Notes under the pieces: model-generated
What the model was told of the DNA's origin: nothing
The model's database searches: none
What the model saw: only the letters and a program-made list of their open reading frames with translations
Shown: piece after piece, positions 25,809-35,056 of the stretch
How positions within the stretch are numbered: the stretch's first letter is position 1
Layout of the letters: every line of letters begins with the position of its first letter
NCBI RefSeq assembly: GCF_007859295.1
Contig: NZ_VOHB01000002.1
Coordinates: 1,179,624 to 1,243,623 of the forward strand
Direction: 5' to 3'
DNA length: 64,000 nt
Origin: Planococcus sp. CPCC 101016
GTDB taxonomy: Bacteria; Bacillota; Bacilli; Bacillales_A; Planococcaceae
Position numbers and translations under genes: made by a program

Positions 25809-28800
25809 TGCCACGTGGACTGATGAGCAATGGCTGGCAATTTGGGCAAAAGGACAGGACATGCTCGTGTCAGCAGCAGCCGGCTCAGGGAAAACAGCTG
25901 TCCTGATCAATCGGATGATTGAAAAGGTGTTAGCTGAAGAAGATGCCATTTCAGTGGATGAATTGTTGGTCGTTACTTTCACCAATGCATCAGCTGCAGA
26001 AATGCGTCACCGGATGTCCAATGCGCTTGAAAAAGCCGTTGCTGAAAATCCTGATTCAACCCATTTAAGAAAACAATTGCGCCTGATCAATAAAGCCCAA
26101 ATTTCCACGCTGCATTCTTTCTGTCTGCAGGTAGTAAAACAATATGCTTATTTGCTTGAAATTGATCCTGGTTTTCGGATAGCCGGTGATACAGAAGCGG
26201 CTTTGCTTCGGGATGATGTCCTCGAAGCGGTGCTTGAAACCGCTTATGAAGGAGAAGGAGCAGATGCGGTATACCGGCTGGCGGACAGCTTCACTTCCGA
26301 CCGCAGCGACCAGGCGATGGAAGTGCTGCTAAGTAAGCTTTATGATTATTCGCGTGTTCATCCCGACCCGGAAGGATGGCTGCAGCAGGTACCAGCGTTA
26401 TATGACGTACCCGAATCTGCGGCCATCGACGATCTGCCGTTTATCGGTGATTTGAAATTGACGATACGCCATGCTTTAGAAGAAGCGCTGCAATTGACGC
26501 TTGAAGGACAACAATTGGCTTTGCAGCCCGATGGACCGGCCATGCTTGAGGGTACTTTCAAGACCGATGCCGAAGTGATCCTAGCGGCGATCTCTTCATT
26601 GGAAGCTTCCTGGGATAGTCTCTATGCTTTTTCAAAATCATTCAAGTTCGAAAAAGCTGCGACTATCCGGAAGGATTCCTGCGATCCTGAGATTGCAGAA
26701 GAAGCGAAGGCAATACGCAATGAAGTGAAGAAGATCGTCACTGGTCTGTTTGATGCCTATTTTACGCGTTCACCGAAGAGGCTTCTCGATGAAATGCGTG
26801 AAATGGCACCGTTGATGAAAACTTTAGTTGAGCTGACACAGCTGTTTGCCGATCAATATAAAACGCTGAAGATCGACCGGGCGTTGGTCGATTTCTCTGA
26901 TCTGGAGCATTATGCCCTAGAAATTTTATCGGATGATGGCAAACCTTCAGCTATTGCTAAAGAATACCAAGATCAGTTTAAGGAAGTATTGGTGGATGAG
27001 TATCAGGACACCAATTTGCTGCAGGAAACCATTTTGAATCTTGTGAAGTCCGGAGATGAATACGACGGAAATCTGTTCATGGTGGGTGACGTCAAGCAAT
27101 CGATTTATCGCTTCCGGCTCGCTGAACCAATGCTTTTTTTAGGAAAGTATTCCCGGTTCCGCCATGATGCGGAGAATACGGGTCTGCGCATCGATTTGAA
27201 TGCAAATTTCAGAAGCCGTAAAGAAATACTGGACGGCACCAATTATATTTTCTCGCAGATTATGGGAGAACGGGTAGGGGAAATTGACTACGACGAAGCG
27301 GCTGCATTAAAAGCAAAAGCTCCTTATCCTGAACAGCAAATTCCGATTGAACTCGCTTTAATACATGAACCGGATACTGAAGAAGAAGCAGCAGATGAAG
27401 ATCTGGTGAAATCCCAGTGGGAAGCACGATATATCGCCAATAAAATTAAAGAAATGATGGAGCAGGAAGTGCTTGTGCACGATCCCTGGACACAACAGCA
27501 ACGGAAACTGGAATACCGGGATATTGTCGTCCTGATGCGTTCCATGACATGGTCAGGAGACTTTGTGGACGAATTCAAAATGGCTGGGATTCCTTTGTAT
27601 GCTGAATTGACCGGCGGTTACTTTGATGCACTTGAAGTGATGATCATGCTCAATACCTTGCGTGTCATCGACAATCCTTATCAGGACATTCCACTTGCTT
27701 CGGTTTTGCGTGCGCCGTTTATTGGCTTGAAAGAAAATGAGTTGGCTGAGATTCGTTTAGCTGCTCCTCAAGCGTCGTTTTACGAAGCAGTGAAAACCTT
27801 TATGCGTGCTGGTACAGGAATTGATCCAGCCGCCGCTGAAAAACTGCAGCGTTTTGTGCTTCAGTTGGAAGGATGGAGAAACCAAGCACGCCGGGGGTCA
27901 CTGGCGGAGTTGATTTGGCAGGTTTATCTGGATACGAATTATTATGAAATGGCCGGAGCTATGACCAATGGCAAGCAGCGCCAAGCCAATTTAAGGGCTT
28001 TGCATGACCGTGCGCTGGAATATGAAAAAACTTCTTTCCGTGGACTGTTCCGCTTTTTGCGTTTTATCGATCGCATGCGTGAGCGCGGCGATGACCTAGG
28101 AACCGCCAAATCGCTCAGTGAAAAAGAAAATGTCGTGCGGCTCATGACAGTCCATAAATCAAAAGGACTTGAGTTTCCCGTGGTTTTCTTTGCCGGTACG
28201 GGCCGTTCTTTTAATGAAATGGATTTTAGAAAGTCATATCTGTTCGACCAGGACTATGGGTTGGCCGTCAAGGCGGTCAATCCGGATACACGGATTGAAT
28301 ATACCTCTCTGCCATTCCTTGCTGTTAAAGAAATGAAGCAGCTGCAGATGAAAGCGGAAGAGATGCGGGTATTGTATGTAGCGATGACACGGGCAAAAGA
28401 ACGACTGTATTTGACGGCTTCAGTAAAAGAAATCGATAAGCTCTTTGAAAAGTGGAAAGTCGGAACACGTGATGTCCGTCTGCCCGACTTCATGCGATCG
28501 CGTGCAAAAGGTTACTTGGATTGGATTGGTCCGGCCGTGGCGAGACATCCAGATGCTGCTGATCACCTAAATCTTAATGGCAATGTTCTCGCGCATTCCT
28601 CTCGCTTCCATATCGAAATCATTGAATCCCCGTCTTTGCTTCAAGGTGCAGTGAATTTGGAAGAATTACTGAAAGTGGATGATTTGGACGAAGATTATCA
28701 GCAGCTGGTCAATGAGCGCTTCAATTACCAATATCCGCACCAGCGGACTGTTGAAAAACGTTCTAAGCAATCCGTAACCGAAATGAAAAGGCTGCAGATG

Positions 28801-29394
28801 CTGCAGCGTCTGGATGAGCCCGAATCTTTCATTCAAACGGCAAAATCCGAAAGACCTTTGTTGCTGCATCGTCCCGATTTCATGATGGACAAGCGCTTAT
28901 CAGCAGCTGATGTAGGAACAGCAGTGCACGCAGTCATGCAGCACATTCCATTGGACCGTACGATGAATGCCGCAGAAATAAAAGAATTCATCGAGACGCT
29001 GGTTGGGATGGAAGTTCTTTCGGCAGATGAAGGAAAAGCGGTAAAGGTGAAAGAGATAGAATACTTTTACGCCAGTGACACGGCAGCCCGTCTTCGTTCG
29101 GCGAAAAGTATTAAGCGGGAAGTTCCGTTCACATACGCTAAAGCGGATGAAGATGGAGATCATCAGATCATCCAAGGAATCGTCGATTGCCTGTTCGAAG
29201 AACAAGACGGATGGGTTCTGCTCGATTACAAGACGGATCGGGTGTCACATCTCAGTGAAGTTGAATCGGAAATGGCTGAGCGCTATGGTGTCCAGTTGTC
29301 TGTCTACCAGGAAGCCGTGGAGGCGATCCTGCATATCCCGATAAAAGAAAGATTGCTGTTTTTGTTTGCGGCCAGCAAAGAAGTGATTATCTAG
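25786..29394 (+). CDS. addA: AddA, helicase-nuclease subunit of AddAB
   Basis: AddA is the 3'-5' UvrD-type helicase and nuclease of the AddAB complex. The 1202 residues contain Walker A AAGSGKT (31-37), motif Ia VVTFTNASAAEM, motif II DEYQDTN (about 405-411), GDVKQSIYRFR (motif III), the later VRLMTVHKSKGLEFP (motif V) and LYVAMTRAK (motif VI), then a C-terminal RecB-type nuclease motif LLDYKTDR (about 1145-1152). The start ATG has AGGAG 10 bases upstream within addB. In B. subtilis sbcD-sbcC follow; here a DUF418 gene follows after 10 bases. Confidence 0.97.
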   Translation: MIPKKPIDATWTDEQWLAIWAKGQDMLVSAAAGSGKTAVLINRMIEKVLAEEDAISVDELLVVTFTNASAAEMRHRMSNALEKAVAENPDSTHLRKQLRLINKAQISTLHSFCLQVVKQYAYLLEIDPGFRIAGDTEAALLRDDVLEAVLETAYEGEGADAVYRLADSFTSDRSDQAMEVLLSKLYDYSRVHPDPEGWLQQVPALYDVPESAAIDDLPFIGDLKLTIRHALEEALQLTLEGQQLALQPDGPAMLEGTFKTDAEVILAAISSLEASWDSLYAFSKSFKFEKAATIRKDSCDPEIAEEAKAIRNEVKKIVTGLFDAYFTRSPKRLLDEMREMAPLMKTLVELTQLFADQYKTLKIDRALVDFSDLEHYALEILSDDGKPSAIAKEYQDQFKEVLVDEYQDTNLLQETILNLVKSGDEYDGNLFMVGDVKQSIYRFRLAEPMLFLGKYSRFRHDAENTGLRIDLNANFRSRKEILDGTNYIFSQIMGERVGEIDYDEAAALKAKAPYPEQQIPIELALIHEPDTEEEAADEDLVKSQWEARYIANKIKEMMEQEVLVHDPWTQQQRKLEYRDIVVLMRSMTWSGDFVDEFKMAGIPLYAELTGGYFDALEVMIMLNTLRVIDNPYQDIPLASVLRAPFIGLKENELAEIRLAAPQASFYEAVKTFMRAGTGIDPAAAEKLQRFVLQLEGWRNQARRGSLAELIWQVYLDTNYYEMAGAMTNGKQRQANLRALHDRALEYEKTSFRGLFRFLRFIDRMRERGDDLGTAKSLSEKENVVRLMTVHKSKGLEFPVVFFAGTGRSFNEMDFRKSYLFDQDYGLAVKAVNPDTRIEYTSLPFLAVKEMKQLQMKAEEMRVLYVAMTRAKERLYLTASVKEIDKLFEKWKVGTRDVRLPDFMRSRAKGYLDWIGPAVARHPDAADHLNLNGNVLAHSSRFHIEIIESPSLLQGAVNLEELLKVDDLDEDYQQLVNERFNYQYPHQRTVEKRSKQSVTEMKRLQMLQRLDEPESFIQTAKSERPLLLHRPDFMMDKRLSAADVGTAVHAVMQHIPLDRTMNAAEIKEFIETLVGMEVLSADEGKAVKVKEIEYFYASDTAARLRSAKSIKREVPFTYAKADEDGDHQIIQGIVDCLFEEQDGWVLLDYKTDRVSHLSEVESEMAERYGVQLSVYQEAVEAILHIPIKERLLFLFAASKEVII

Positions 29395-29404
29395 GAGGAG
29401 TATT

Positions 29405-30583
29405 TTGAACATAGAGCCGGTTTCTTTAAATGAACGAGTACAAGCCATAGATTTGATGAGAGGGTTTGCGTTATTTGGTATATTGATCATCAATATGCTG
29501 GCTTTCCATTCACCTTTATCCTATATCGATCCCTATAAATGGTTTGATGGAAAGATCAATGAAGGAATCTACTTATTCATCGATGTATTCATCCAAGCCA
29601 GTTTCTACCCATTGTTTGCAATGTTGTTCGGCTATGGACTCGGCATGCAATTCCTGCGTGCAGAAGCCAAAAATCAGCCTTTCATGCCGCTAGCTCTTAA
29701 ACGTTTACTCGTTCTGCTGCTGTTCGGCATCATCCATGCTTTTTTGATTTGGTATGGAGATATTTTGATCACATACGCTATCATGGGATTTTTGCTGCTC
29801 GGCATGATCCGGCTCCCGTCGAGCTGGCTTATGGCGTTTGCCGGCATCATTTATGCCGTTCCGCATTTGTTGCTATTGGGCATCATGTTCATAGCAGCTG
29901 CAGCTGATCCGAATATTTACGTAGGCTATATGGAAATAGAGAATTCAATTCAATCTTACCAGTCAGGAAGTTTCGCGGAAATCTTTAGCCAGCGATTGAC
30001 TGATTGGACCTATAGCAATAATTTGGTCAACTACATTATTCTAATTGCTACTATCCTGCCATTCCTGATGATCGGAGCGGCCGCTGCAAAATGGCGGCTG
30101 ATCGAACAGACGCAGGAAAAGCGTAAGTTGTGGCTGATTTTGGCCATTGTTCCATTGTTGATCGGTCTGCTTCTGAAATCCGGACCTTTTTTAATTGACC
30201 CGAACTACGCTTTTGTTTATTTACAGGATATTTTCGGAGGGCCGCTTGTAGCTGTTGGCTATGCGGCTATCATTGCTTTGCTGGCTCAGAAAACAAGCAT
30301 GCAGAAGTTGCTTTCTCCCATTGCCAAGGTGGGGCGTATGTCATTGACGACCTATATTACACAATCCGTATTGGCGACTCTAATTTTCTATTCTTACGGT
30401 TTTGGGTTATATGGACAAGTGGATTTGCTGACAGGAACATTGATAGCCATCGGAATTTTTGTGATTCAGCTGATTTTTGCTGAACTTTGGTTTGAAAAAT
30501 TCTCAAGAGGTCCACTTGAAATTGTCTGGAGAAAATGGACATATGGAAATAAATTCGAAAAAACTAACAATTCAAAACTCTGA
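29405..30583 (+). CDS. DUF418-family polytopic membrane protein
   Basis: A 392-residue membrane protein with about nine to ten hydrophobic segments. The N-terminal signature IDLMRGFALFGILIINM (quoted in part) and the C-terminal GRMSLTTYITQS region are typical of DUF418 (YeiB-type) proteins, which may be acyl- or ligand-transferring transporters; the function is not known. Translation starts at TTG 29405 with AGGAGG directly upstream at the addA stop. The tight spacing suggests co-transcription with addBA. Confidence 0.85.
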   Translation: MNIEPVSLNERVQAIDLMRGFALFGILIINMLAFHSPLSYIDPYKWFDGKINEGIYLFIDVFIQASFYPLFAMLFGYGLGMQFLRAEAKNQPFMPLALKRLLVLLLFGIIHAFLIWYGDILITYAIMGFLLLGMIRLPSSWLMAFAGIIYAVPHLLLLGIMFIAAAADPNIYVGYMEIENSIQSYQSGSFAEIFSQRLTDWTYSNNLVNYIILIATILPFLMIGAAAAKWRLIEQTQEKRKLWLILAIVPLLIGLLLKSGPFLIDPNYAFVYLQDIFGGPLVAVGYAAIIALLAQKTSMQKLLSPIAKVGRMSLTTYITQSVLATLIFYSYGFGLYGQVDLLTGTLIAIGIFVIQLIFAELWFEKFSRGPLEIVWRKWTYGNKFEKTNNSKL

Positions 30584-30626
30584 ATGTGTATAATGAATTC
30601 AATCAAAGAAAAGGAGTGTTTGACGA

Positions 30627-31526
30627 ATGAAGCTGTTATCATTTCGCTATGAAGGAAAAGAAGGGTTTGGACCGAAAGTTAAAAAGGAAGAAGCTGTTTG
30701 GGATCTGATCGCTATTCAACAGCAATTAGAGGTCTTGCCTGCTTTCCCTGAAAAATTGATTGAGGGAATCCCGCAAGGAATGGAGTTTGTTGAACAAATT
30801 CGTAAATTAACGGAAGCCGCAGTCCAATCTGACCGCTCTGAGGAATTCAAACACTCTTTTTCAGAAATTGAATGGTTAGCCCCAATTTCAAGAACACCTA
30901 AAAATATTATCTGCATCGGTAAGAATTATGCAGATCACGCAAAAGAAATGGGCGGAGAGGCTCCTGTAGATTTGGTGGTTTTCACCAAGTCGCCTACTTG
31001 TATTTCCGCAGACGGAGCAACAGTTCCTGTTCACAGTGACGTGACCGATTCCTATGATTACGAAGGGGAACTGGCTGTGATTATTGGGAAGGCCGGCCAT
31101 AAAATTCCGAAGCAGATGGCTTATGATTATGTTTTTGGCTACACCATCGCCAATGATTTAACGGCACGGGATCTTCAGAGTAAGCATCAGCAATACTTTC
31201 TTGGAAAAAGTCTGTCTGGATCATGTCCATTAGGGCCATATATCGTGACAAAAGATGAAATTCCACAATCGCAGAACCTATCGATTGTGACAAAAGTGAA
31301 TGATGAAGTTCGCCAGAATGGCAATACAGAGAATATGATCCGCCGTGTGGATGACCTCGTAGCGGAAGTGTCGAAGTACGTGGCGCTTGAACCAGGTGAT
31401 GTTCTGCTCACAGGTACACCCGCTGGCGTCGGAAAAGGGTTTAATCCACCGAAGTTCTTGAAAGCAGGGGATACTGTTAAAGTATCAATTGAATCCATCG
31501 GAACCCTCGTCACATATTTGTCATAA
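30627..31526 (+). CDS. Fumarylacetoacetate hydrolase-family enzyme (YisK-like)
   Basis: A 299-residue FAH-superfamily enzyme. These use a divalent metal to cleave or decarboxylate 2-oxo acids. The metal ligands are visible as Glu146 and Glu148 (YDYEGELAV) and Asp177 (ANDLTARDLQ). The N-terminal extension resembles B. subtilis YisK, described as an oxaloacetate decarboxylase that also affects cell shape. YisK and YisL lie together in B. subtilis, as here. A TATAAT (30589-30594) and an AAGGAG site (30611-30616) precede the start. The exact substrate is not proved. Confidence 0.88.
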   Translation: MKLLSFRYEGKEGFGPKVKKEEAVWDLIAIQQQLEVLPAFPEKLIEGIPQGMEFVEQIRKLTEAAVQSDRSEEFKHSFSEIEWLAPISRTPKNIICIGKNYADHAKEMGGEAPVDLVVFTKSPTCISADGATVPVHSDVTDSYDYEGELAVIIGKAGHKIPKQMAYDYVFGYTIANDLTARDLQSKHQQYFLGKSLSGSCPLGPYIVTKDEIPQSQNLSIVTKVNDEVRQNGNTENMIRRVDDLVAEVSKYVALEPGDVLLTGTPAGVGKGFNPPKFLKAGDTVKVSIESIGTLVTYLS

Positions 31527-31594
31527 GATCTGCACCCTTTTTCTCCTCTGGTTTGTGATAAACTGGAAAGGACTTTATTAGAAGAGGTGAGCTT

Positions 31595-31966
31595 TTGAGC
31601 ATTTTTACAGAAACTACACATTTACACATTACGACATGGGTCATTGCCGTCATTTTATTCTTGGTTGCAGCATTCATGCAGCGTGACAGCAAAGGCCGAA
31701 AAATCCTGCACATGGTCTTGAGATTATTCTACGTCTTGATCATCATTACAGGTCTAACTTTGTTCATCGAATGGTCTGCTTCAGATCCGATGCTATACGG
31801 CATCAAATTCCTATTGGGCGTATTGACAATCGGAATGATGGAAATGGTCTTGGTCCGTTCGAAAAAACAAAAACCGGTTACCATGTTCTGGGCATTGTTT
31901 GCAGTTTTCCTATTTGCTACGATGTTTGTCGGATTTATGCTTCCAATCGGATTGGAATTCTTTTAA
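31595..31966 (+). CDS. yisL: YisL-family membrane protein (DUF1516)
   Basis: A 123-residue membrane protein with four hydrophobic helices, similar to B. subtilis YisL (UPF0344). The N-terminus HLHITTWVIAVILF and the RKILHMVLRLFYVLII segment are typical. No function is known. The start is TTG 31595 with AGAGGTGAG upstream. It follows the YisK-like gene as in B. subtilis. Confidence 0.88.
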   Translation: MSIFTETTHLHITTWVIAVILFLVAAFMQRDSKGRKILHMVLRLFYVLIIITGLTLFIEWSASDPMLYGIKFLLGVLTIGMMEMVLVRSKKQKPVTMFWALFAVFLFATMFVGFMLPIGLEFF

Positions 31967-31970
31967 GTTA

Positions 31971-32005
31971 AAAAAGGCAGGTGCTTTCAGCACCTGTCTT
32001 TTTTT
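31971..32005 (+). terminator. Intrinsic terminator after yisL
   Basis: CAGGTGCT (31978-31985), loop ttc, AGCACCTG (31989-31996), extended by A/T pairs and followed by a T run. Confidence 0.92.
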
Positions 32006-32173
32006 CGTCTTAGCGGGATTGCTGCTTGCGCTTTTCTAATGATTTTCACAGTTTAGACGAAACTCGGAGAAGACATTCGGGAAACGTCAACTTAACATAG
32101 CGGCGGTAGCTGGAGTTTGATAAAATGAATCGGGTGGAATGCAATAACAACCTCATTGAAGGAGGATTTTAGA

Positions 32174-33637
32174 TTGAAGGTAAAATGGATTATAAGCATT
32201 ATAACAAGCGTGCTGTTGCTGACACTCGTCAATCCAGCCTTTGCTGCAGACGAACGGGAACTTAAAGATGAGCTCATCTATGATACGCTGGTTGACCGTT
32301 ATTTCAATAAAAAGATTGATAATGATTATGAAGTGAATGCATTAGACCCCGCTGCTTTCAATGGCGGTGATTTTGATGGCATGGCCAGTGAATTATTATT
32401 TGTGAAAGAAATGGGATTTACTGCCCTTTCAATAGGACCTGTATTTTCGACTGGTACATATGACGGAAAAAGTGTGCTGGATTATACTGAATTCGAGCGC
32501 CATTTCGGAACGGATGAAGAATTTGCGGCGTTAGTGGCTGAAATTCATGATCAGAAAATGAAAGTGATTGTGGATATTCCAACTCAGCAAGTAAATGAAA
32601 ATCACGTATGGGCAAATGACAACCCAGAGTGGTTCACAGAAAACGAAAATGGCAGCCTAGCTCTGGATACAGCTAATCCGGAAGTGCAGCAAGCTCTAAT
32701 CTCAACCTTTACAGATTTCATCGAAACGTATGAAATTGATGGTTTCCGGCTGCAAAATTCAGATCAGTTGGACCCTTCATTTGTCAGTCGTTTTTCTGAA
32801 GCCATAAAAAACGTGCGAAACAGCTATATTCTAAGCGACCGGGAAATGGGAGATGTACCTGGATTTGATGCAGTGGTTCTCCCAGGTGTAGAAGAAACTT
32901 TGCGCGAGGGTTATAAGAATTTTGATCAGGACCTGACCGAGGTCTCCTCTATAATGGAACAAAGTGAAGGTAAGATTATTCAAGTTGACTCGTTAACAGG
33001 CTCGCGTTTTACAGCAGATGTTGTAGAGGCCAGTGGATTTCCGCCGACCCGATGGAAGCTGCTATTGACCCAACTGCTGACCATGCCTGGAATTCCGGTT
33101 GTTCAATACGGTTCAGAATCAGCAATGAATGGCACAAAACTGCCTGAATCGCACCAAATTCTGGATATGGCAGTAGACAAAGAGCTGGTCGAGCATATCA
33201 CGAATTTGACTTCATTGCGAAATTCATCTGAGGCATTGCGAACAGGTGAATTGGAAGTCCTTCATGACGAGGATGACTGGCTTGTCTATAAACGTTCGAA
33301 TGATGAAGAGACCTGGATCATCGCTATTAATAACTCTTCTTCGACAAAGAATATTAGTTTGTCGGCTGACGTTATTGGCGAAGGACAGGAATTGCGTGGT
33401 TTGTTTGAAAGTGACATTGTCCGTCAGGAAGACAGCGGGGAATATCGTGTGACGCAGGACCGTGAAATTGCGGAAGTTTTCCATGTTACGGAAGAAACCA
33501 AACTTAACTCTGCTTACATTGCCACTCTTGTCATCATGTATCTTGTGTTTATGCTGTTCCTTTGGATTGTATGGCGCAAAGGCAAACAGCGAAAAGCAGA
33601 TGCAGCAAAACAAAGAGCCAGTGAAAAAACTGTATAA
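32174..33637 (+). CDS. Membrane-anchored alpha-amylase-family (GH13) protein with lost catalytic residues
   Basis: Counted from TTG 32174 (AAGGAGG eight bases upstream; the earlier in-frame TTG at 32156 lies before that site) the protein has 487 residues: signal peptide to PAFA-AD (24), a GH13-like barrel and beta domain, and a C-terminal membrane helix (about 452-472) with a basic tail. The scaffold is clear: VDRYF (40-44), GGDFDGM (64-70), IDGFRL (188-193), PGIPVVQYGSE (305-315). The four catalytic motifs are changed: region I VDIPTQQV has no NH; region II has Gln194 at the nucleophile position; region III reads ILSDRE instead of GEVW; region IV reads VDSLTGSRF instead of DNHDxxRF. It is full length and in frame, so it is probably a non-catalytic carbohydrate-binding or structural protein at the membrane surface. 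Confidence 0.78.
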   Translation: MKVKWIISIITSVLLLTLVNPAFAADERELKDELIYDTLVDRYFNKKIDNDYEVNALDPAAFNGGDFDGMASELLFVKEMGFTALSIGPVFSTGTYDGKSVLDYTEFERHFGTDEEFAALVAEIHDQKMKVIVDIPTQQVNENHVWANDNPEWFTENENGSLALDTANPEVQQALISTFTDFIETYEIDGFRLQNSDQLDPSFVSRFSEAIKNVRNSYILSDREMGDVPGFDAVVLPGVEETLREGYKNFDQDLTEVSSIMEQSEGKIIQVDSLTGSRFTADVVEASGFPPTRWKLLLTQLLTMPGIPVVQYGSESAMNGTKLPESHQILDMAVDKELVEHITNLTSLRNSSEALRTGELEVLHDEDDWLVYKRSNDEETWIIAINNSSSTKNISLSADVIGEGQELRGLFESDIVRQEDSGEYRVTQDREIAEVFHVTEETKLNSAYIATLVIMYLVFMLFLWIVWRKGKQRKADAAKQRASEKTV

Positions 33638-33650
33638 TCGTTTGGACACG

Positions 33651-33694
33651 AAAACAGGAAGAGAAAGCGGTATGCTTTTCTCTTCCTGTTTTTA
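33651..33694. terminator. Bidirectional terminator between convergent genes
   Basis: AAAACAGGAAGAGAAAGC (33651-33668) pairs with GCTTTTCTCTTCCTGTTTTT (one bulged T), with A and T runs on both sides. It serves the GH13-like gene and the leftward operon ending in the CoA-disulfide reductase gene. Confidence 0.88.
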
Positions 33695-33702
33695 ATTTGG
33701 CA

Positions 33703-35037
33703 TTATTTATGGATGGCCTTATAGCCAATCATGTTGATTGGATCTTTAGGTGAAGAGTAGGGCGGGGCATAGCAAAGCTCCAGCGCTTGTAAATCGTCAA
33801 CTGTCAATCCGCCGTAAATGGCCGTAACGATTACATCTATTCGCTTATCTACTCCTTTGCCCCCAATGCATTGCGCTCCCAGAATCTTTCGGGTCAGCGG
33901 ATCGTAATGGACTTTCAATGTAATTTTAGCATGGTCAGGATAGTAACCGGCATTCGAGTTTCCAATATGAGTGACTGTCGCAGCGGACAGCTTCTTGTCT
34001 TTGATGGTATGTTCGTTCAACCCGGTCATGGCAGCAGTCAACGAGAAGATTTTTAAAACAGATGTACCAAGCAAACCTTTTTTACCTAAGGCGTTGCCAG
34101 TCAAGTGCCGTGCAACGATAAAGGCCTGCCGGTGGGCTGGCCAAGCAAGTGGCACTCTTTTGGGATCTCCTGTTACCATGTCGAAATTCTCAGAAGCATC
34201 GCCAATGGCATAAATTGACGGGTCAGTTGTCTGCATATATTCATTGGTTTGGATGCCGCCGGTTTCCCCAATTTTCAGGCCTGCTTGTAGGGCAAGCTCC
34301 GTATTGGGCCTCAAGCCGATGCTCATAATAATGAAATCGGCTTGCAGCTCAATGCCATTCGATAAGCTGACGGTCTTGCCTTCAGTTTTTTTGATCGTCG
34401 TACCAGTGAGCAATTTGACGCCTTGAAGCGCCAATTCTTTCTCAATGATCAGCGAGATATCAGAATCCAAAATGGACATGATGGTCGGTGATTTATGAAC
34501 CAATGTCACATCCAGGCCAATATTTTTCAGATTTTCAGCCATTTCAAGGCCAATGAATCCTCCTCCTGATACCAAGCATCTTTCGGGCTTTTCAGACTTA
34601 ATAAACTGATCAATCCGCTGCATGTCCTCAAAATTCCGCAAAGTGAAAACTTTTGAGGAATCGAGCCCTTCGACTTTTGGGACGATGGCGGAACCGCCAG
34701 GAGCCAGAATCAACGAATCATAAGACTCCTGAAATTGTTCATCAGTTTCCATATTCCGGACTAGAACTGTCTTAGCTTCTCTGTCGATCTTCAGCACTTC
34801 ATGTCGCAACTTAACATCGACGTCACGCTTTGCCTTAAATTTTTCGGGGGTTGTCATAATAATGGATTGTTCATCTTCAATCACATCGCCAATGACATAT
34901 GGCGTTCCGCATGCCGCATAAGACATGGTTGAATCGCGGTCGAATACAACAATACTTGCATCCGGATCGTAATACCGAATTTGTCCAGCGGCTGTAGCAC
35001 CGCCGCCAACTGCGCCAATAATGACTATTTTTTTCAT
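33703..35037 (-). CDS. cdr: CoA-disulfide reductase (pyridine nucleotide-disulfide oxidoreductase)
   Basis: A 444-residue FAD-dependent reductase that keeps coenzyme A reduced using NAD(P)H. The N-terminal FAD motif reads VIIGAVGGGATAA (5-17). The single active-site cysteine is Cys43 in SYAACGTPY, the position known for CoA-disulfide reductases of this type; no CxxxxC pair is present, which excludes glutathione-reductase-like enzymes. A second dinucleotide motif (SGGGFIGLEMAE) lies near 155. The start at 35037 gives this family N-terminus; the frame extends to 35127 but would overlap the DegV gene. It is the last gene of a three-gene leftward operon. An NADH oxidase or polysulfide reductase role cannot be excluded. 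Confidence 0.86.
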   Translation of the reverse strand: MKKIVIIGAVGGGATAAGQIRYYDPDASIVVFDRDSTMSYAACGTPYVIGDVIEDEQSIIMTTPEKFKAKRDVDVKLRHEVLKIDREAKTVLVRNMETDEQFQESYDSLILAPGGSAIVPKVEGLDSSKVFTLRNFEDMQRIDQFIKSEKPERCLVSGGGFIGLEMAENLKNIGLDVTLVHKSPTIMSILDSDISLIIEKELALQGVKLLTGTTIKKTEGKTVSLSNGIELQADFIIMSIGLRPNTELALQAGLKIGETGGIQTNEYMQTTDPSIYAIGDASENFDMVTGDPKRVPLAWPAHRQAFIVARHLTGNALGKKGLLGTSVLKIFSLTAAMTGLNEHTIKDKKLSAATVTHIGNSNAGYYPDHAKITLKVHYDPLTRKILGAQCIGGKGVDKRIDVIVTAIYGGLTVDDLQALELCYAPPYSSPKDPINMIGYKAIHK

Positions 35038-35056
35038 AAGCAGCTCAGCTCTTTCC

